From NCBI RefSeq assembly GCF_000499385.1, contig NW_013654424.1:12501-76500 (forward strand): 64,000 nt of DNA, read 5' to 3'. Positions 1 to 11,618 of this stretch are shown piece after piece; the first letter of the stretch is position 1; every line of letters starts with the position of its first letter. A model generated the notes under the pieces. The model worked only from the letters and a program-made list of their open reading frames with translations, was not told the DNA's origin and ran no database searches. The translations under genes and the position numbers were made by a program. This DNA is from Eimeria necatrix (Eukaryota; Apicomplexa; Conoidasida; Eucoccidiorida; Eimeriidae).

Positions 1-165
1 CCTAAACCCTAAACCCTAAACCCTAAACCCTAAACCCCCGCGCCTGGCGGCTTTCAGGGGCTCAGAAGTGCTTCTTAGGAAGCGCCTTCGGAGCAGCCCC
101 GGAAGGCCTGGGGTTTTCGGGACTAGGGTTTAGGGTTTAGGGTTTAGGGTTTAGGGTTTGGGGCG
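1..165. repeat. Telomere-like tracts
   Basis: Five CCCTAAA units open the window (1-37) and a TTTAGGG tract in the opposite orientation lies at 124-160, with about 85 bases of unique sequence between. The opposed orientation and the many further internal copies show that these are interstitial telomere-like repeats, not proof of a chromosome end. Such tracts are known from the repeat-rich segments of Eimeria genomes. Confidence 0.9.
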
Positions 166-526
166 GCGGCTTGCGATCAAAGGAGACCACCCTTAGAGGG
201 GCTGCAAGACTGTCCAAGCAGCAGCAGCACAGACAGTGAACAGCCTGCAGCAGCAGCAGCAGCAGCTGCTGCAGCAACAGCAGCAGCAGCTGCAGCAGAC
301 ACCCCACTGTCAAGCTGCTGGGACTGGAGAAGGGCAGCTCGACCCTAATAGACAGCAGCAGCAGTTACAGCAGCAGCAGCTGCAGCAGCAGCAGCAGCAA
401 CGGCTGCTGCTGCAGCAGCAGCAGCAACAATGCCGTACAGCCACCTTCGCTCTCTCGTCTCAAATAATCCCACGAAGCAAAAGACACTGCAGCACCTTGG
501 AGGCTTTCGCAGCAGCAGCCGCAGGT

Positions 527-561
<35 letters not shown>

Positions 562-628
562 TTGCGGGGCAGCGGCCTGGGCCGCGGAAGTGGCCAGGCA
601 TGCAGCAGGAGCCGCAGCAGGAATGGCT

Positions 629-659
<31 letters not shown>

Positions 660-1174
660 CATCCTGATGCGAGCCTCCAGAAAGCGCTGCAGCAGAGCAG
701 CAGCTAAACTTGCTGCTGCTGCTGCTGCTGCTGCCCTCACAACCAGGAGCAGCGGCAGAGGCTGCAGCAGCAGCAGCAGCATTCGGGCGGTGAAAACCAT
801 CCGCAGCAGCAGCAACAGCAGCGGCAACAGCAGCAGCAGCAGACACACTGGCCGCCCCCGTGCTGCTGAAAGATCTACCGAGCCTGCTGCTGATGAAGAC
901 TCGAGTGCTGCTGCTCGTGCTGCTGTTGCTGCATCTGCTGCTGCTGCTCCTGCTGCTGCCCACAGGGGCAGCAGGCGCAGCAGCAGCAGCAGCAGCAGGA
1001 GCAGCAGAGGCAGCAGCAGCAGCAGCAGCATGCGACAGCTACGAAGGCCGCCGCTTCAAAAGAGACGCCGCGGGGGCCCTCCTGCTGCAGCAGAAATGCG
1101 CCATGCTGCTGCTGCTGCTGCTAAGGGCAGGTCTCCCGCTGCTGCTGATTCTGCTGCTGCTGCTGCTGCTGCAG
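166..1174. repeat. CAG/CTG triplet region, unresolved 5' part of the first gene
   Basis: Dense CAG/CTG tracts broken by short unique islands (for example 425-500, 575-640, 1030-1105). Several frames on both strands stay open, so ORF length says nothing. Plus-strand islands such as LAGQRPGPRKWPG (near 565-605) and CDSYEGRRFKRD (1033-1068) look like protein and may be upstream exons of the leucine-rich-repeat gene that follows. I could not fix splice sites or a start codon here. Confidence 0.55.
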
Positions 1175-1429
1175 CAGCAAAAGATGCTACAGGCAGCTGT
1201 GGATCTTCATGCAAACGCGAGAAGAAGCGAGCAGCACGATCTCCAGCAGCTGCTGCAGTTGCTGCACCTGCTGCTGCTGCTGCACCTGTTGCTGCGCCTG
1301 CTGCTGCAGCTGCTGCTGCACCTGCTGCAGCTGCTGCAGTTGCTGCCAAGTCTTCGAGTGTATGCACACCTTCGCCAAGAACTAACAGAGGTGCGGCTTC
1401 CCCCCGATTTGTGCTCCTGCCTTTCTTTC

Positions 1430-1479
<50 letters not shown>

Positions 1480-1581
1480 AAGTGTCAGCTGCTGCTGCTG
1501 CTGTGCCGCTCCTCAGGGGAGTCCAATGTTCGGACACCGCATCCGCTACAGAAGTAAGTTTCTCTAGCAGCTGCACCAGCT

Positions 1582-1615
<34 letters not shown>

Positions 1616-2434
1616 AGCTTCCCCGTCCTGAGACACCTCCAGCTGGACCTTGTGGGCATCGAGTGGACACCGGATGTTCTCGAGCTGCTGCAGTAAGCAG
1701 CTGCTGCTGCACATCCTGCTGCTGCTGCTGGTGCAGCTACGGCTGCTGCTGCTGCTCCCTGTCTTTGGCGCTGCTGCTGCTGCTGCTCTCTGCCTTTGCT
1801 GCTGCTCCTGCTGCAGTCCCTTGCGGTGTCACAACTACAGTTGGCCGTCCCTGTGTGTCTAGCAGTCTAGTGCGCCTGCTGCTGCTGCTGCTGCTTGTGC
1901 TGCTGCTGCTGCTGCTGCTGCTGCAGGCTAGTGCTGCAGCAGCAGGGCCCCAGCCTCTGCAGCGTTTCTCTTCGCTGCCGGCTGCCCAGCAGCTCTTTGG
2001 CTTTGCTGCTGCAGGCGCTGCCCCCCACCCTGCGGGCTCTTAACATATCTGAAAACACGTGGGTCCACAGCAGCAGCAGCAGCAGCAGCAGCAGCTGCTG
2101 CTGCTGCTGCTGCTGCAGCAGCAGCAGCAGCGGGGGCGCTTGCGCCTTTGGCAGCTACGGCGCTGCAGCAGCTGCGTCCACGCAGTGTGTGCCTGTCGTT
2201 TTTCTTTAACTTTGCAAATGAACATAAATGTAAATAAATTAAATTGATTTAATTTAATTATTTAGTTTAATTTAATTTAATTTAATTTAATTTAATTTAA
2301 TTTAATTTAATTTAATTATATTTAATTAAATAAATTCGTTGGAAGTCTTTTGCTGCTGCTGTAAGTCCCAGCTGTTTGCCCACAAGGGAAAGCCCGCGCA
2401 GCAGCAATTTGTGCATTTGAGTATTTATTTACAT

Positions 2435-2478
<44 letters not shown>

Positions 2479-2605
2479 TATTTTATATTATTATATTATT
2501 TTATTTTAATATTTTATTTTATTATTTTATTTTTATATTTTATATTTGTGAGAGAAGCAGCACAAGCTGCTGGAGTCTTGGGTGGCCTGGAAGTGAAGAA
2601 CCCAC

Positions 2606-2663
<58 letters not shown>

Positions 2664-2836
2664 GTGTGCTGCAGGATAGACCTGGACGCAGTTGCTGCGC
2701 TGCTGCTGCTGCTGCGCTGCGGCCGCCTCCGCTGCCTCCGCATGCAAAATGCTTCTCTTTCAGTTGACTGCAGAATTCAAATTGTGGAGGCTTTGGAAGC
2801 AGCAGCTTGCAGGTCTTCTCTCGTCTGGTTCGAAGG

Positions 2837-2873
<37 letters not shown>

Positions 2874-3374
2874 TTTGCTGTTGCTGCTGCTGGTTTTGCT
2901 GCTGATGGTGCTGCTGCTGCTGCTGGTTTTGCCGCTGATGGTGCTGCTGCGCTGCTGCTGCTGGTTTTGCTGCTGATGGTGGTGCTGCTGCTGCTGGTTT
3001 TGCTGCTGATGGTGCTGCTGCTGCTGCTGGTTTTGCTGCTGATGGTGCTGCTGCTGCTGCTGGTTATGCTGTTGATGCTGCTGCTGTTGCTGCTTCTGGT
3101 TATGCTGCTGATGCTGCTGTTGCTGCTGCTGGTGATGATGGAGCAGCTGCTGCTGGTTATGCTGCTGCTGCCGATGGTGGCCTTTATGGTGCTGCTGCTG
3201 CTGCTGGCGCCGCTGCTGCTGGTGATAATGCTGCTGCCGATTGCGCTCTGGCCTGAGGTTTTGCTGCTGCTGCTGGTGACGCTACTGCTGCTGATGGTGC
3301 ACGTGCTGCTGCTGCTGCTGCTGCTGCTGGCCCTGTAGCCGCCTCCCCACGCTCGAACTTGCTGCTGCTGCCGC

Positions 3375-3419
<45 letters not shown>

Positions 3420-3553
3420 AGGCTTTGACTTGGCAATGCACTCCTCTATTCCTCCCGCGTGCTTCATGGCTGTTAAGCCGCAGCAAATTCCCTGCAGCAG
3501 CGCCTCAGCAGGCCTCAGGGGCCCCGCACATTTGCTGTCGCCCTCGAAAAGCA

Positions 3554-3584
<31 letters not shown>

Positions 3585-3944
3585 ACACGAAGCAGTCCAA
3601 AGGTAACTCAAGCTGTGCATACTGCTGCTGCTGCTGTGCACAAACAGCAGCAAAAAAGTCTCCGTACAGGTGCTGCTGCTGCCGCTGCTGCTGCTGCTGC
3701 TCTTGCTGCTGCTGCCCTTTCATGCTGCTGCTGCTGCTGCTCTTATTGCTGCTGCTGCTGCTTTTGCTGCATATGGCCAAGTCGTACGTTTGCCCTACAC
3801 AACTTTACCTCCACAGCTGCTGCCCTTTCATGCTGCTGCTGCTGCTGCTCTTATTGCTGCTGCTGCTGCTTTTGCTGCATATGGCCAAGTCGTACGTTTG
3901 CCCTACACAACTTTACCTCCACCGCACGATCTCTGTCTGCGTCG

Positions 3945-4003
<59 letters not shown>

Positions 4004-4152
4004 CTGCAGCGGCGCTCCCTCCACCACCCGCAATTATTGCTTCTTAAGGTATTTGCGGCTTAGGGCTCTTGCTGCTTCTCTTGTGGGGCGGAGAGTCAGG
4101 GCCTGGTGGAAGCCCACGACGGATGTCATGAAAACGGACTTCGGCGGCAGGT

Positions 4153-4206
<54 letters not shown>

Positions 4207-4338
4207 AAGTTGCAGTTGCTGGGCCGCTGTGCATCGCCGAACAAAGGTAGTCTGTGTCTAGCAGTCTTCTGTCCTCGTTGCTGCTGCTGCTGCTGCTAAA
4301 ACTGCACTTGCTACCACCTCCTGCTGCTGCTGCAGCCC

Positions 4339-4375
<37 letters not shown>

Positions 4376-4514
4376 AAGTTGCAGTTGTTGGGCCGCTGTG
4401 CATCGCCGAACAAAGGTACTCTGTGTCTAGCAGTCTTCTGTCCTCGTTGCTGCTGCTGCTGCTGCTAAAACTGCACTTGCTACCACCTCCTGCTGCTGCT
4501 GCAGCCCTCTGCTG

Positions 4515-4554
<40 letters not shown>

Positions 4555-4858
4555 AGGTTTTGGCCGTGCCTCGTGCTGCATCAAGACCCCTCTTCTCTCG
4601 TGCTGCGCGTCCTCTACGACAACGGCGAAGAGGACTTTTTGCATTTGGCCGCTCTGCAGCCAATGCACCCTTTTGCCTACGGGGGGGGCTGGGCGCAGCA
4701 GCAGCAGCAGCAGCAGCAGCAGGAACAGCAGCAGCAGCAGCAACAGGAACAGCAGCAGCAGCAGCAGGACAGCACGGAGAGCCTGCCAGCAGTGAGGGAG
4801 AAGGAAAAAGCGCCTAGACAAACCCCTGCAATGAAAGCGAAGACAGCTCTCAAACGGC

Positions 4859-4908
<50 letters not shown>

Positions 4909-5046
4909 CAACAGGATGCGGCTGGCGGCAGCAGCAGCAAAAGCGCATCTGCTGCAGCAAACAAGACAGACTCAGGGGCCCCGCGGAGAAGCCTGCGAGG
5001 AGTGCCAGCAGTGAAAGTGGATTTTAGAGAGACAGAGTCTGACAGC

Positions 5047-5087
<41 letters not shown>

Positions 5088-5452
5088 GCAGCAGCAGACT
5101 CAGCTAAGCAAGACAAGTCGGCGCCTCTCAGAGGAATCAAAGGCTTCCTCTGCGGAGTCTGGCTCGGCAGAAGGAGCAGCAGCAGCAGCAGCAGCAGCTG
5201 GAGCAGCAGCAAGGCGCAGCAGCAGCTGCTGCTGCCGCTGCGGCAACCCCAGCTCCCCCGGGTACTCGGAGGGCCTCCCGCTGCAGCAGCAGCAAATAGA
5301 AGCAGCAGCAGCAGCACAGCCTTCGATTTTTGAAAGGCGTTTTCGCTCCTTCGTGCCGGTGAACATTTCCCGCAGCAGCAGCAGCAGCAGCAGCAGCGGC
5401 AGCAGCAACAGCAGCAGCAGGGGACACCGCCAGCGCCCCCCCGCCTCCAGCT

Positions 5453-5490
<38 letters not shown>

Positions 5491-5949
5491 CTCGAAGCTG
5501 TCCCCATTCCCCTAGAGATTGCAGGCAATGTGCTGCTGCCAGGAGAGCTTTGTGAATACAGAGACCCAGAAGAGCACAAGGGCACTGACCCTAGTGACTA
5601 CGTCGGTGGGCTAGGGTTTAGGGTTTAGGGTTTAGGGTTTAGGGTTTAGGGTTTAGGGTTTAGGGTTTAGGGTTTAGTGGCCCCACACCTTGTTTGGTCT
5701 TTTTTCATTTGTCGCGGTGACTTGTGGCTGCGGCTTTTCAGCGAAAGCCAGTTGATGCCTGTGAGCTGCAGCAGCAGCAGCAGCTGCTGCTGCTGCTGCT
5801 GCTGCTGCTACTTTTGCTGCTGCTCTTCATATCAATGCTGCTGCAGCTGCCGCAGTTGCTGCTGCCTTCGCTGGCTGTGTGCTGCTCTTCCTTGCGCTGC
5901 TGGCGCTGCTGTATCCTCGTCGTCGCTGCTGCTGCTGTTGCTGTACCTG

Positions 5950-5985
<36 letters not shown>

Positions 5986-5989
5986 ATCT

Positions 5990-6031
<42 letters not shown>

Positions 6032-6291
6032 GCAGGCATGGTGAAGCGGGTATTCCCAGAAGAGCCCTTATACGAAGTGGCCTGTATTTACAACTGGGGC
6101 TTCGAGGTGGGTCTCCAAACTTTATTTATTTTGCTGCTGCTGTTTGCATTTATTTTATTTTATTTTATTTTATTTTATTTTTATTTTATTTATTTTATTT
6201 TATTGTTTTTACCCTTAGTAATGCTGATGCATGCAATCTCTTATTTGCGCTCTGCGTACTAAGACTTAGCTGTTTCATCTGGCTGCTGATA

Positions 6292-6348
<57 letters not shown>

Positions 6349-7283
6349 CTGTTGCTGCTGCTGATGCAGCCTGTGCGCGTCAGCAGCAAAGACGTGAGGC
6401 GCTGCGTTGCTGTCCCTGCGGACTCTTGGGCTGCGTGGCAGCTGTCTTTATGTCGAGATGGCGAGGGTAAGATAGGGGTTTAGGGTTTAGGGTTTAGGGT
6501 TTAGGGTTTAGGGTTTAGGGTTTAGGGTTTAGGGTTTAGCTTTTGTCGTTCTTCTTGGGGCTGGAAAGCAGCCGCTTTTCCCTCTTCTTTGTTTCATTAC
6601 TTTTATTTATTATCTTTTTATTCTTTTATTATTTATTTATTTATTTTTATTTTTATTTATTTTTATTTAATTTTTTTATTTCTTTTACCTTTTTCTTCGC
6701 TGTCTTTTACCAGACTGCGTTGGCTAGCTAAGTGCTGAAGCAGACAAGAGGACTTTATTCATTTATTTATCTATTTATTTATTTATTTTTTTATTTATTT
6801 ATTTTAATTAATTAATTAACTAATTAATTAATTTTATTTTGTTTTATTTGTTTACTTTGATGGCAGCCAGCAGAGCAATTTGTGCATCCGCTGCTTGTTT
6901 AGCTGCAGCAAGCAGCCTCAGTGCTGCATTGCTGCAGCAGCAGCTGCAGCAGCGCAGCAGCTTCCTTTCGGTTTACTGCAGCAGCAGCAGCAGCAGCACA
7001 GTTGTCTCATTTTAGTTTGTTGCTGCAGCAGCAGCACAGTAGCTCCCTTCTACTTGCTCCTGCAGCAGCAACACAGCTGTCTGCTATTGCAGCAGCAGCA
7101 GCCCAGTGCTTTGCAGCTACTGCAGCAGGTTGTGCGCTGCTGCTGCTGCTGCAGCAGCGCCTCTGCCTCCTTTTGCTTCGCAGCAGCAGCAGCAGAAGCT
7201 TCATACTTATCTGCTGCTGCAGCGGCTTGTGCGCTGCCGCTGCCGCTGCTGCTGCACAGCAGCAGCGTGCCTCCCGCTCCTTC

Positions 7284-7321
<38 letters not shown>

Positions 7322-7492
7322 TGTGTCTGCGTTGCTGCGCAGCTGCTGCTCCCCCCTACCCCAACTTCCGCCTTTGCTGCCCCGTGTCTTTGGAAAGGCT
7401 GGAGGAGCCGCCGCAGCCGCAGACTCTCTTTGATTTGAAGTTGCTGCCTCCAAGGTGAGTGAAGACTTTGTTTTTGCTGCTTGCTGCTTCTC

Positions 7493-7529
<37 letters not shown>

Positions 7530-8123
7530 GTTTTTCCCGCAGCAAATTCGCCACTGTCTTCCTCGAAAGACAAGAGAAGGCGCTGCAGCGGCTGCTGCAG
7601 TGCCCCCCCCAGCCTGGGCTGTACGTACACCCGAAGGCGCCCCACAGCAGCAGCAGCAGCAGCAGCAGCAGCGAGGACGACCGCAGCAGCAGCAAACGCA
7701 CTCGCAGCAGCAGCAGCAGCAGCAGCGGCAGCAAGTGGCAGCGGCGGTTGGTGTCTCTAGCTGTGCATCCTCGGCTGCAGCTTCTGGGAGGAGTTCGGTT
7801 TTATATGCTGCTGCAGCGGCGCGAGCTGGTGCTGCGGCTGCTGCTGCTGCAGGAGGAGGCTGCGGTGCTGCGGCAGCAGCAGCAGCAGCAGCAGCAACTG
7901 AGCGCAGAGTGCCGGGTGCTGCGGGAGCAGCAGCAGCAGCAGGAGCAAAAGCTGCGCGAGGCCGAGGCGCAGCTAACTTGCCTTCTTTGTGCTGACAGAC
8001 AAAGAGAAGTGCTGCTGCTGCCTTGCTGCCACTTCTACTTTTGTCTTTGCTGCAGCAGCAGCTTAGTTCACTGCCCCTTGTGCCGCGGCGCAGTGGCTCA
8101 AAGGGTGGTGGTCCGCATGGAGG

Positions 8124-8183
<60 letters not shown>

Positions 8184-8278
8184 GCAGCAGCTCGAACAGC
8201 AGCAGCAGCAGCTCCAGCAGCAGCAGCGGCAGCAGCAGCAGCAGCACAAACAACCAAAGAAGCCACAAAGACACTTGA
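1175..8278 (+). CDS. LRR-Tudor-RING protein, probable E3 ubiquitin ligase (11 exons, 5' end open)
   Basis: Exons by inspection: 1175-1390, 1613-1692, 1927-2058, 2675-2835, 3422-3602, 4010-4150, 4557-5605, 6036-6106, 6370-6466, 7343-7454 and 7543-8278. All introns are GT-AG, every junction keeps phase, and the sum (2976 nt) is 991 codons plus stop. Exons 1-5 give leucine-rich repeats of ribonuclease-inhibitor style; LRALNISEN joins TIDLDAVAAL across an intron. Residues about 280-340 form a Tudor-like fold: LVGRRVRAWW, then FWPCLVL and LRVLYDNGEEDFLHL. A Gln/Ser-rich middle follows. A Gln-rich coiled coil (about 840-890) precedes a C3HC4 RING at about 893-927 (CLLC, CCH, CLC, CPLC). RING proteins of this kind recruit ubiquitin-conjugating enzymes; the target and the Tudor ligand are unknown. 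The weakest junction is 6467-7342. The true start probably lies upstream of 1175. Confidence 0.72.
2227..2545. repeat. TTTAATT and TTTATTTA simple repeats inside an intron
   Basis: A TTTAA/TTTAATT tract (2240-2320), a 70-base unique spacer, then ATTT tracts (2420-2550). All lie within the 2059-2674 intron of the LRR-Tudor-RING gene. Confidence 0.85.
3709..3922 (+). repeat. 108-bp tandem duplication in an intron
   Basis: Two near-identical copies with a period of 108 bases (CATG at 3721 and at 3829), each ending in the same unique island containing AAGTCGTACGTTTGCCCT. The duplication lies in intron 3603-4009. Its period is a multiple of three, so both copies keep the same frame open. Confidence 0.9.
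4180..4520 (+). repeat. 169-bp tandem duplication in an intron
   Basis: Two copies with a period of 169 bases share the island CTGTGCATCGCCGAACAAAG (4228 and 4397) and the following stretch. They fill most of the intron 4151-4556 that separates the two halves of the Tudor-like fold. Confidence 0.9.
5609..5677 (+). repeat. TTTAGGG tract just after a 5' splice site
   Basis: About nine TTTAGGG units start within 6 bases of the GT donor at 5606 (GTGGGCTAGGG). The tract sits at the head of the 5606-6035 intron. Confidence 0.9.
6472..6540 (+). repeat. TTTAGGG tract just after a 5' splice site
   Basis: About nine TTTAGGG units follow the donor GTAAGA at 6467. The tract opens the long intron 6467-7342, which also holds ATTT simple repeats (6600-6840) and CAG tracts. 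Confidence 0.85.
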
Positions 8279-8690
8279 AGGAAAGTCAAAGAAATTCACC
8301 TGGAGCTCCGGATACACCTCAAGACCTCAGCGTACACCCCAGCAGGTGTACAGACACCGCAGAACAAGCTGCTGCCGCGCATGCATACACCCGAAAACAT
8401 CGCTTCTAAATATAAATATAAATATACAAATAAACATAATTTAAAATTCAATGTAAACAACAAAAAAAAGAAAAGATGGACAGCCTCTGCCCCTCAGCGG
8501 ATGCCTAAATGCGCTGCTCCGTGTTCGCCGTAGTCTGCAGTGTATGTACACCGCAGCAGCAGCAGCAGCAGCAGCAGCAGGCTCAGTCCCGCAGAGCTTC
8601 TTTCTCTGAATGCACTCCCCATAAACCCTAGAGCAGCCGCCAACAGCTGCAGCACAGCTCAGGGAAGGGTGCAGCAAACGATCTTACAAT

Positions 8691-8723
<33 letters not shown>

Positions 8724-8871
8724 TGTGGTTGCGCTTGCAGCCGCTGCTGCTACTGCTGCTACACAAGGTGCTGCAGCAGCAACTGCTGCTGCTGCGATGC
8801 ACTCTTTAGCCCCGTGATGCTGCGCGTGCACTGCATGCAGCAGCAGCAGCAACAGCAGTAGCAGCAGCAAA

Positions 8872-8903
<32 letters not shown>

Positions 8904-9026
8904 AAGAGGAATTTCATTTACTAATAGATGAATTTCAAAAATTGCAAATGTCACTCCTTGGGCCTGTCGGTTTGGTGCTGCCTTCTTTCCTGTGCTTTGG
9001 AAGCCGCTCGCTAGTTTTCTGTCTTT

Positions 9027-9072
<46 letters not shown>

Positions 9073-9112
9073 TCGGTTGGTGCTGCCTCGTAGGTTGGTT
9101 GCTGCTGCGCTG
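8279..9112. other. Intergenic and 3' region with CAG tracts
   Basis: After the RING stop codon comes a CAG-poor stretch with two copies of the dispersed palindrome (8345 and 8540), an A/T-rich run with AATAAA-like signals (8408-8460), and CAG tracts at 8550-8580, 8693-8720 and 8840-8905. I see no coding island that I trust. A minus-strand open stretch at 8935-9120 (KRQKTSERLPKHRKEG) is charged, but it lies beyond a good stop codon at 9113-9115. Confidence 0.5.
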
Positions 9113-9169
9113 CTACCCAAACATTTTTAGCAAGTCCTCACGCGCCTTCAGAGCTTCGTATACCTCGCG

Positions 9170-9207
<38 letters not shown>

Positions 9208-9227
9208 GCTGCTGCTGCTGCTGCTGT

Positions 9228-9292
<65 letters not shown>

Positions 9293-10043
9293 GCCCTGAA
9301 GTGCGTCTACTTATCTTGCTGCGTCTGCTTGCGAAGAGCTGCTGCTGCTGCTTCCCAAACGCTTCGAAGTTGCTGCTGCTCTCTGCGCCTTAGCTGCTGA
9401 AACTTCAGACACCGTCGGACTTCACCAAGCTGCTGCTGCTGCTGATGCAGGGGCAGCAGCAAACAGCAGCAGCAGCAACTATTGCTGCTGCTGCTATTGA
9501 CTTCGGGAGCAGCAACAGGCAGCGGCAGTAGCAAATACCGGCAGCAGCAACTATTGCTGCTGCTGCTGCTATTGCCTTCTGCAGCAGCAGCAGGCAGCGG
9601 CAGCAAACAGCAGCAGCAGCGATAGCAAGCGGTAGCAGCAATCCACGACAGCAAGCAGCAGCAGCAGGCATCAGGTGCAGCAGCAGCACGCAGCTGCTCT
9701 TGCTGCCTGCTTCTGCTGTTGGTCTTAGGAATAGTTTGGCGCTGCAGCTGCTGCTGCTGCAGCTGTTGCTGCTGCTGCTCCTGTTGCTGCTGCTGCTGCT
9801 GTTGCTGGTCATCATGTTCCTGCTGGTGTGCTGCAGCTGCTGCGGGAGTTAGCTGCTGCCGCTTTTATGCTGCTGCTGCTGCTGGCACTCCTGCACCTGC
9901 AGCCGCCTCACTAGCTGCTGCTGCTGCTGCTCTTGCTGCAGCTTCTGCCCCTACTTTGTCTCTGCTGCTGCACGAGCAGCAGCAGCAGCACGAGCAGCAG
10001 CAGCAGCAAAGTCAATACCAGTCCTCTGTGGCTGCTGCTCCAT
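9113..10043 (-). CDS. Unidentified Gln-rich coiled-coil protein (multi-exon, tentative)
   Basis: Minus-strand islands read as protein. A possible start at 10043 gives MEQQPQRTGIDF; QRQTIPKTNSRSRQQEQLR lies near 9700-9750; LGEVRRCLKFQQLRRREQQ runs from about 9432 towards 9330; the last exon reads QREVYEALKAREDLLKMFG and ends at a TAG (9113-9115). The charged, Leu-rich spacing suggests coiled coil. CTG tracts between the islands probably lie in introns. I could not make the exon ending near 9307 join the last exon in phase, so at least one junction is missing. No family recognised. Confidence 0.4.
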
Positions 10044-10099
10044 GAATTCTTAAAGAGCCCCTTAGCAGCAGCAAAGCAGCAGCCTCCAAAGGCTGCTAA

Positions 10100-10600
10100 A
10101 ACTTATAAATTAATTTTATTTTAATATTTATAATTTCAAAAGAAATTATTTATTTTAAATAATTATTTTAATTATTTAATTTCACTTTTGAATGGTAAAA
10201 TTTACGGCCCACAGCGAGGCACCCTCAGGCCTCCTGCGGGCCATTTGGCCACCTAAACCCTAAACCCTAAACCCTAAACCCTAAACCCTAAACCCTAAAC
10301 CCTAAACCCTAGAGTTGCATGCGTATCTTATTGCTTGGAGTAAAGAGGGTTAGGATTTGCGCCTTTGCTTAAGTTGCTGCTCAAAACAGATGCTTCCGCA
10401 GCAAACCGCTAAACCCTAAACCCTAAGAACCTAAACCCTAAACCCTAAACCCTAAACCCTAAACCCTAAACCCTAAACCCTTAGACTCTGAGCCCGCGCA
10501 GGGGCTTGGGCGTGGCTCTCAACTTGAAGCGCATTCACTAAAAATCCCTTCGCTAGTTTTGCAAAAAGCTAAACGACAAGCATAAGCACACGAAGAAGCA

Positions 10601-10640
<40 letters not shown>

Positions 10641-10650
10641 ATGAATGGCT
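10100..10650. repeat. AT-rich block and two CCCTAAA tracts
   Basis: AT-rich sequence (10095-10200), a CCCTAAA tract (10254-10312), 90 unique bases, a second tract (10409-10482), then about 110 unique bases and a CTG run (10601-10640). No coding signal. Confidence 0.8.
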
Positions 10651-10661
10651 GTACAAGACCT

Positions 10662-10699
10662 TCAGCTGCACGCAGCGTAGAACTCGCCGTTCGCTGCAG

Positions 10700-10739
<40 letters not shown>

Positions 10740-10892
10740 AGCTGTTGCTGCTAATGCAGCAGCAAAGCGTTCCCTAGCAGTGCCAAGTGCACCAGCATTC
10801 CAATAACGATCTGCAGCAGCAGCAGCAGCAGCAGCGCCACCTGCTGTAGCGGCCGCAGCAGCCCTCACTGCAGCACCTCCTGGAGCATCCAC
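10662..10892 (-). CDS. Ala-rich coding fragment (tentative)
   Basis: The minus strand reads DRYWNAGALGTARERF between two poly-Ala tracts and ends NGEFYAACS-stop at 10662. The Trp/Tyr/Arg-containing island looks translated, but neither a start nor a splice junction can be fixed. It lies 3' of the STEEP1-family gene on the same strand and could be a separate small gene or a read-through of that transcript. No family recognised. Confidence 0.3.
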
Positions 10893-11093
10893 TGCAGCAC
10901 CTGCTGCAGCAGCACTTGCTGCAGCAGCATCTGCTGCAGCAGCATCTGCTGCAGCAGCACCTGCTGCAGCAGCACCTGCATTGCCGCAGCAACTGCCCCA
11001 GCAGCAGCTGCTGCGGCAGCACGAGCTACAGCGGCAACTGCTGCAGCGGCGCCTGCCACGGCAGCTGCTGCTACAGCAGCAGCAGCAGCAGCT

Positions 11094-11123
<30 letters not shown>

Positions 11124-11124
<1 letters not shown>

Positions 11125-11277
11125 CATTGTCCCTGCCAGGCATAAGCATCTGACTGCTGCGTGCAAAGGGCATCTGAATAAAGATAAACAAATTCTGCTG
11201 CTTCTCGAAAGTCTACAGACCTGTAGGCGATTGCCACCCCACAGTCGCGACACTTCAGCCTGTACATACACCCCACG

Positions 11278-11313
<36 letters not shown>

Positions 11314-11422
11314 GGAACCGCGTAGGCGGAGCAGCAGCAGCTAAGCAAGGCAAGACTGCAGCTCAAGGAAGGGGGCTCTAGCTTCTACGGAAAAAGCAGC
11401 AGCAACGGTAAAACAAGCAACA

Positions 11423-11460
<38 letters not shown>

Positions 11461-11585
11461 TTATTGAGCAGCAGCAACTGCAGCAAGCACTTCTCACTGG
11501 TACTGAACTTCGAGGCCAGTTGGCCGCCGCAGAATTATCCGCTTGCTGGGCACCACATACAACTTGTGGAAGATCTCACCCGCCT

Positions 11586-11618
<33 letters not shown>

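Noticed and set aside
1..165. Chromosome end at the left edge
   Set aside because: The CCCTAAA tract is short, an opposite-orientation tract follows at 124, and the same repeat recurs at many internal sites.
345..1031. Long poly-Leu frames as membrane proteins
   Set aside because: These are antisense or shifted readings of CTG tracts and lack normal residue variety.
1517..1553. Small exon GSPMFGHRIRYR in the first gene
   Set aside because: It has good splice borders (TCCTCAG, GTAAGT) but leaves one spare base, while the following exon needs phase 0. Joining 1390 directly to 1613 keeps frame.
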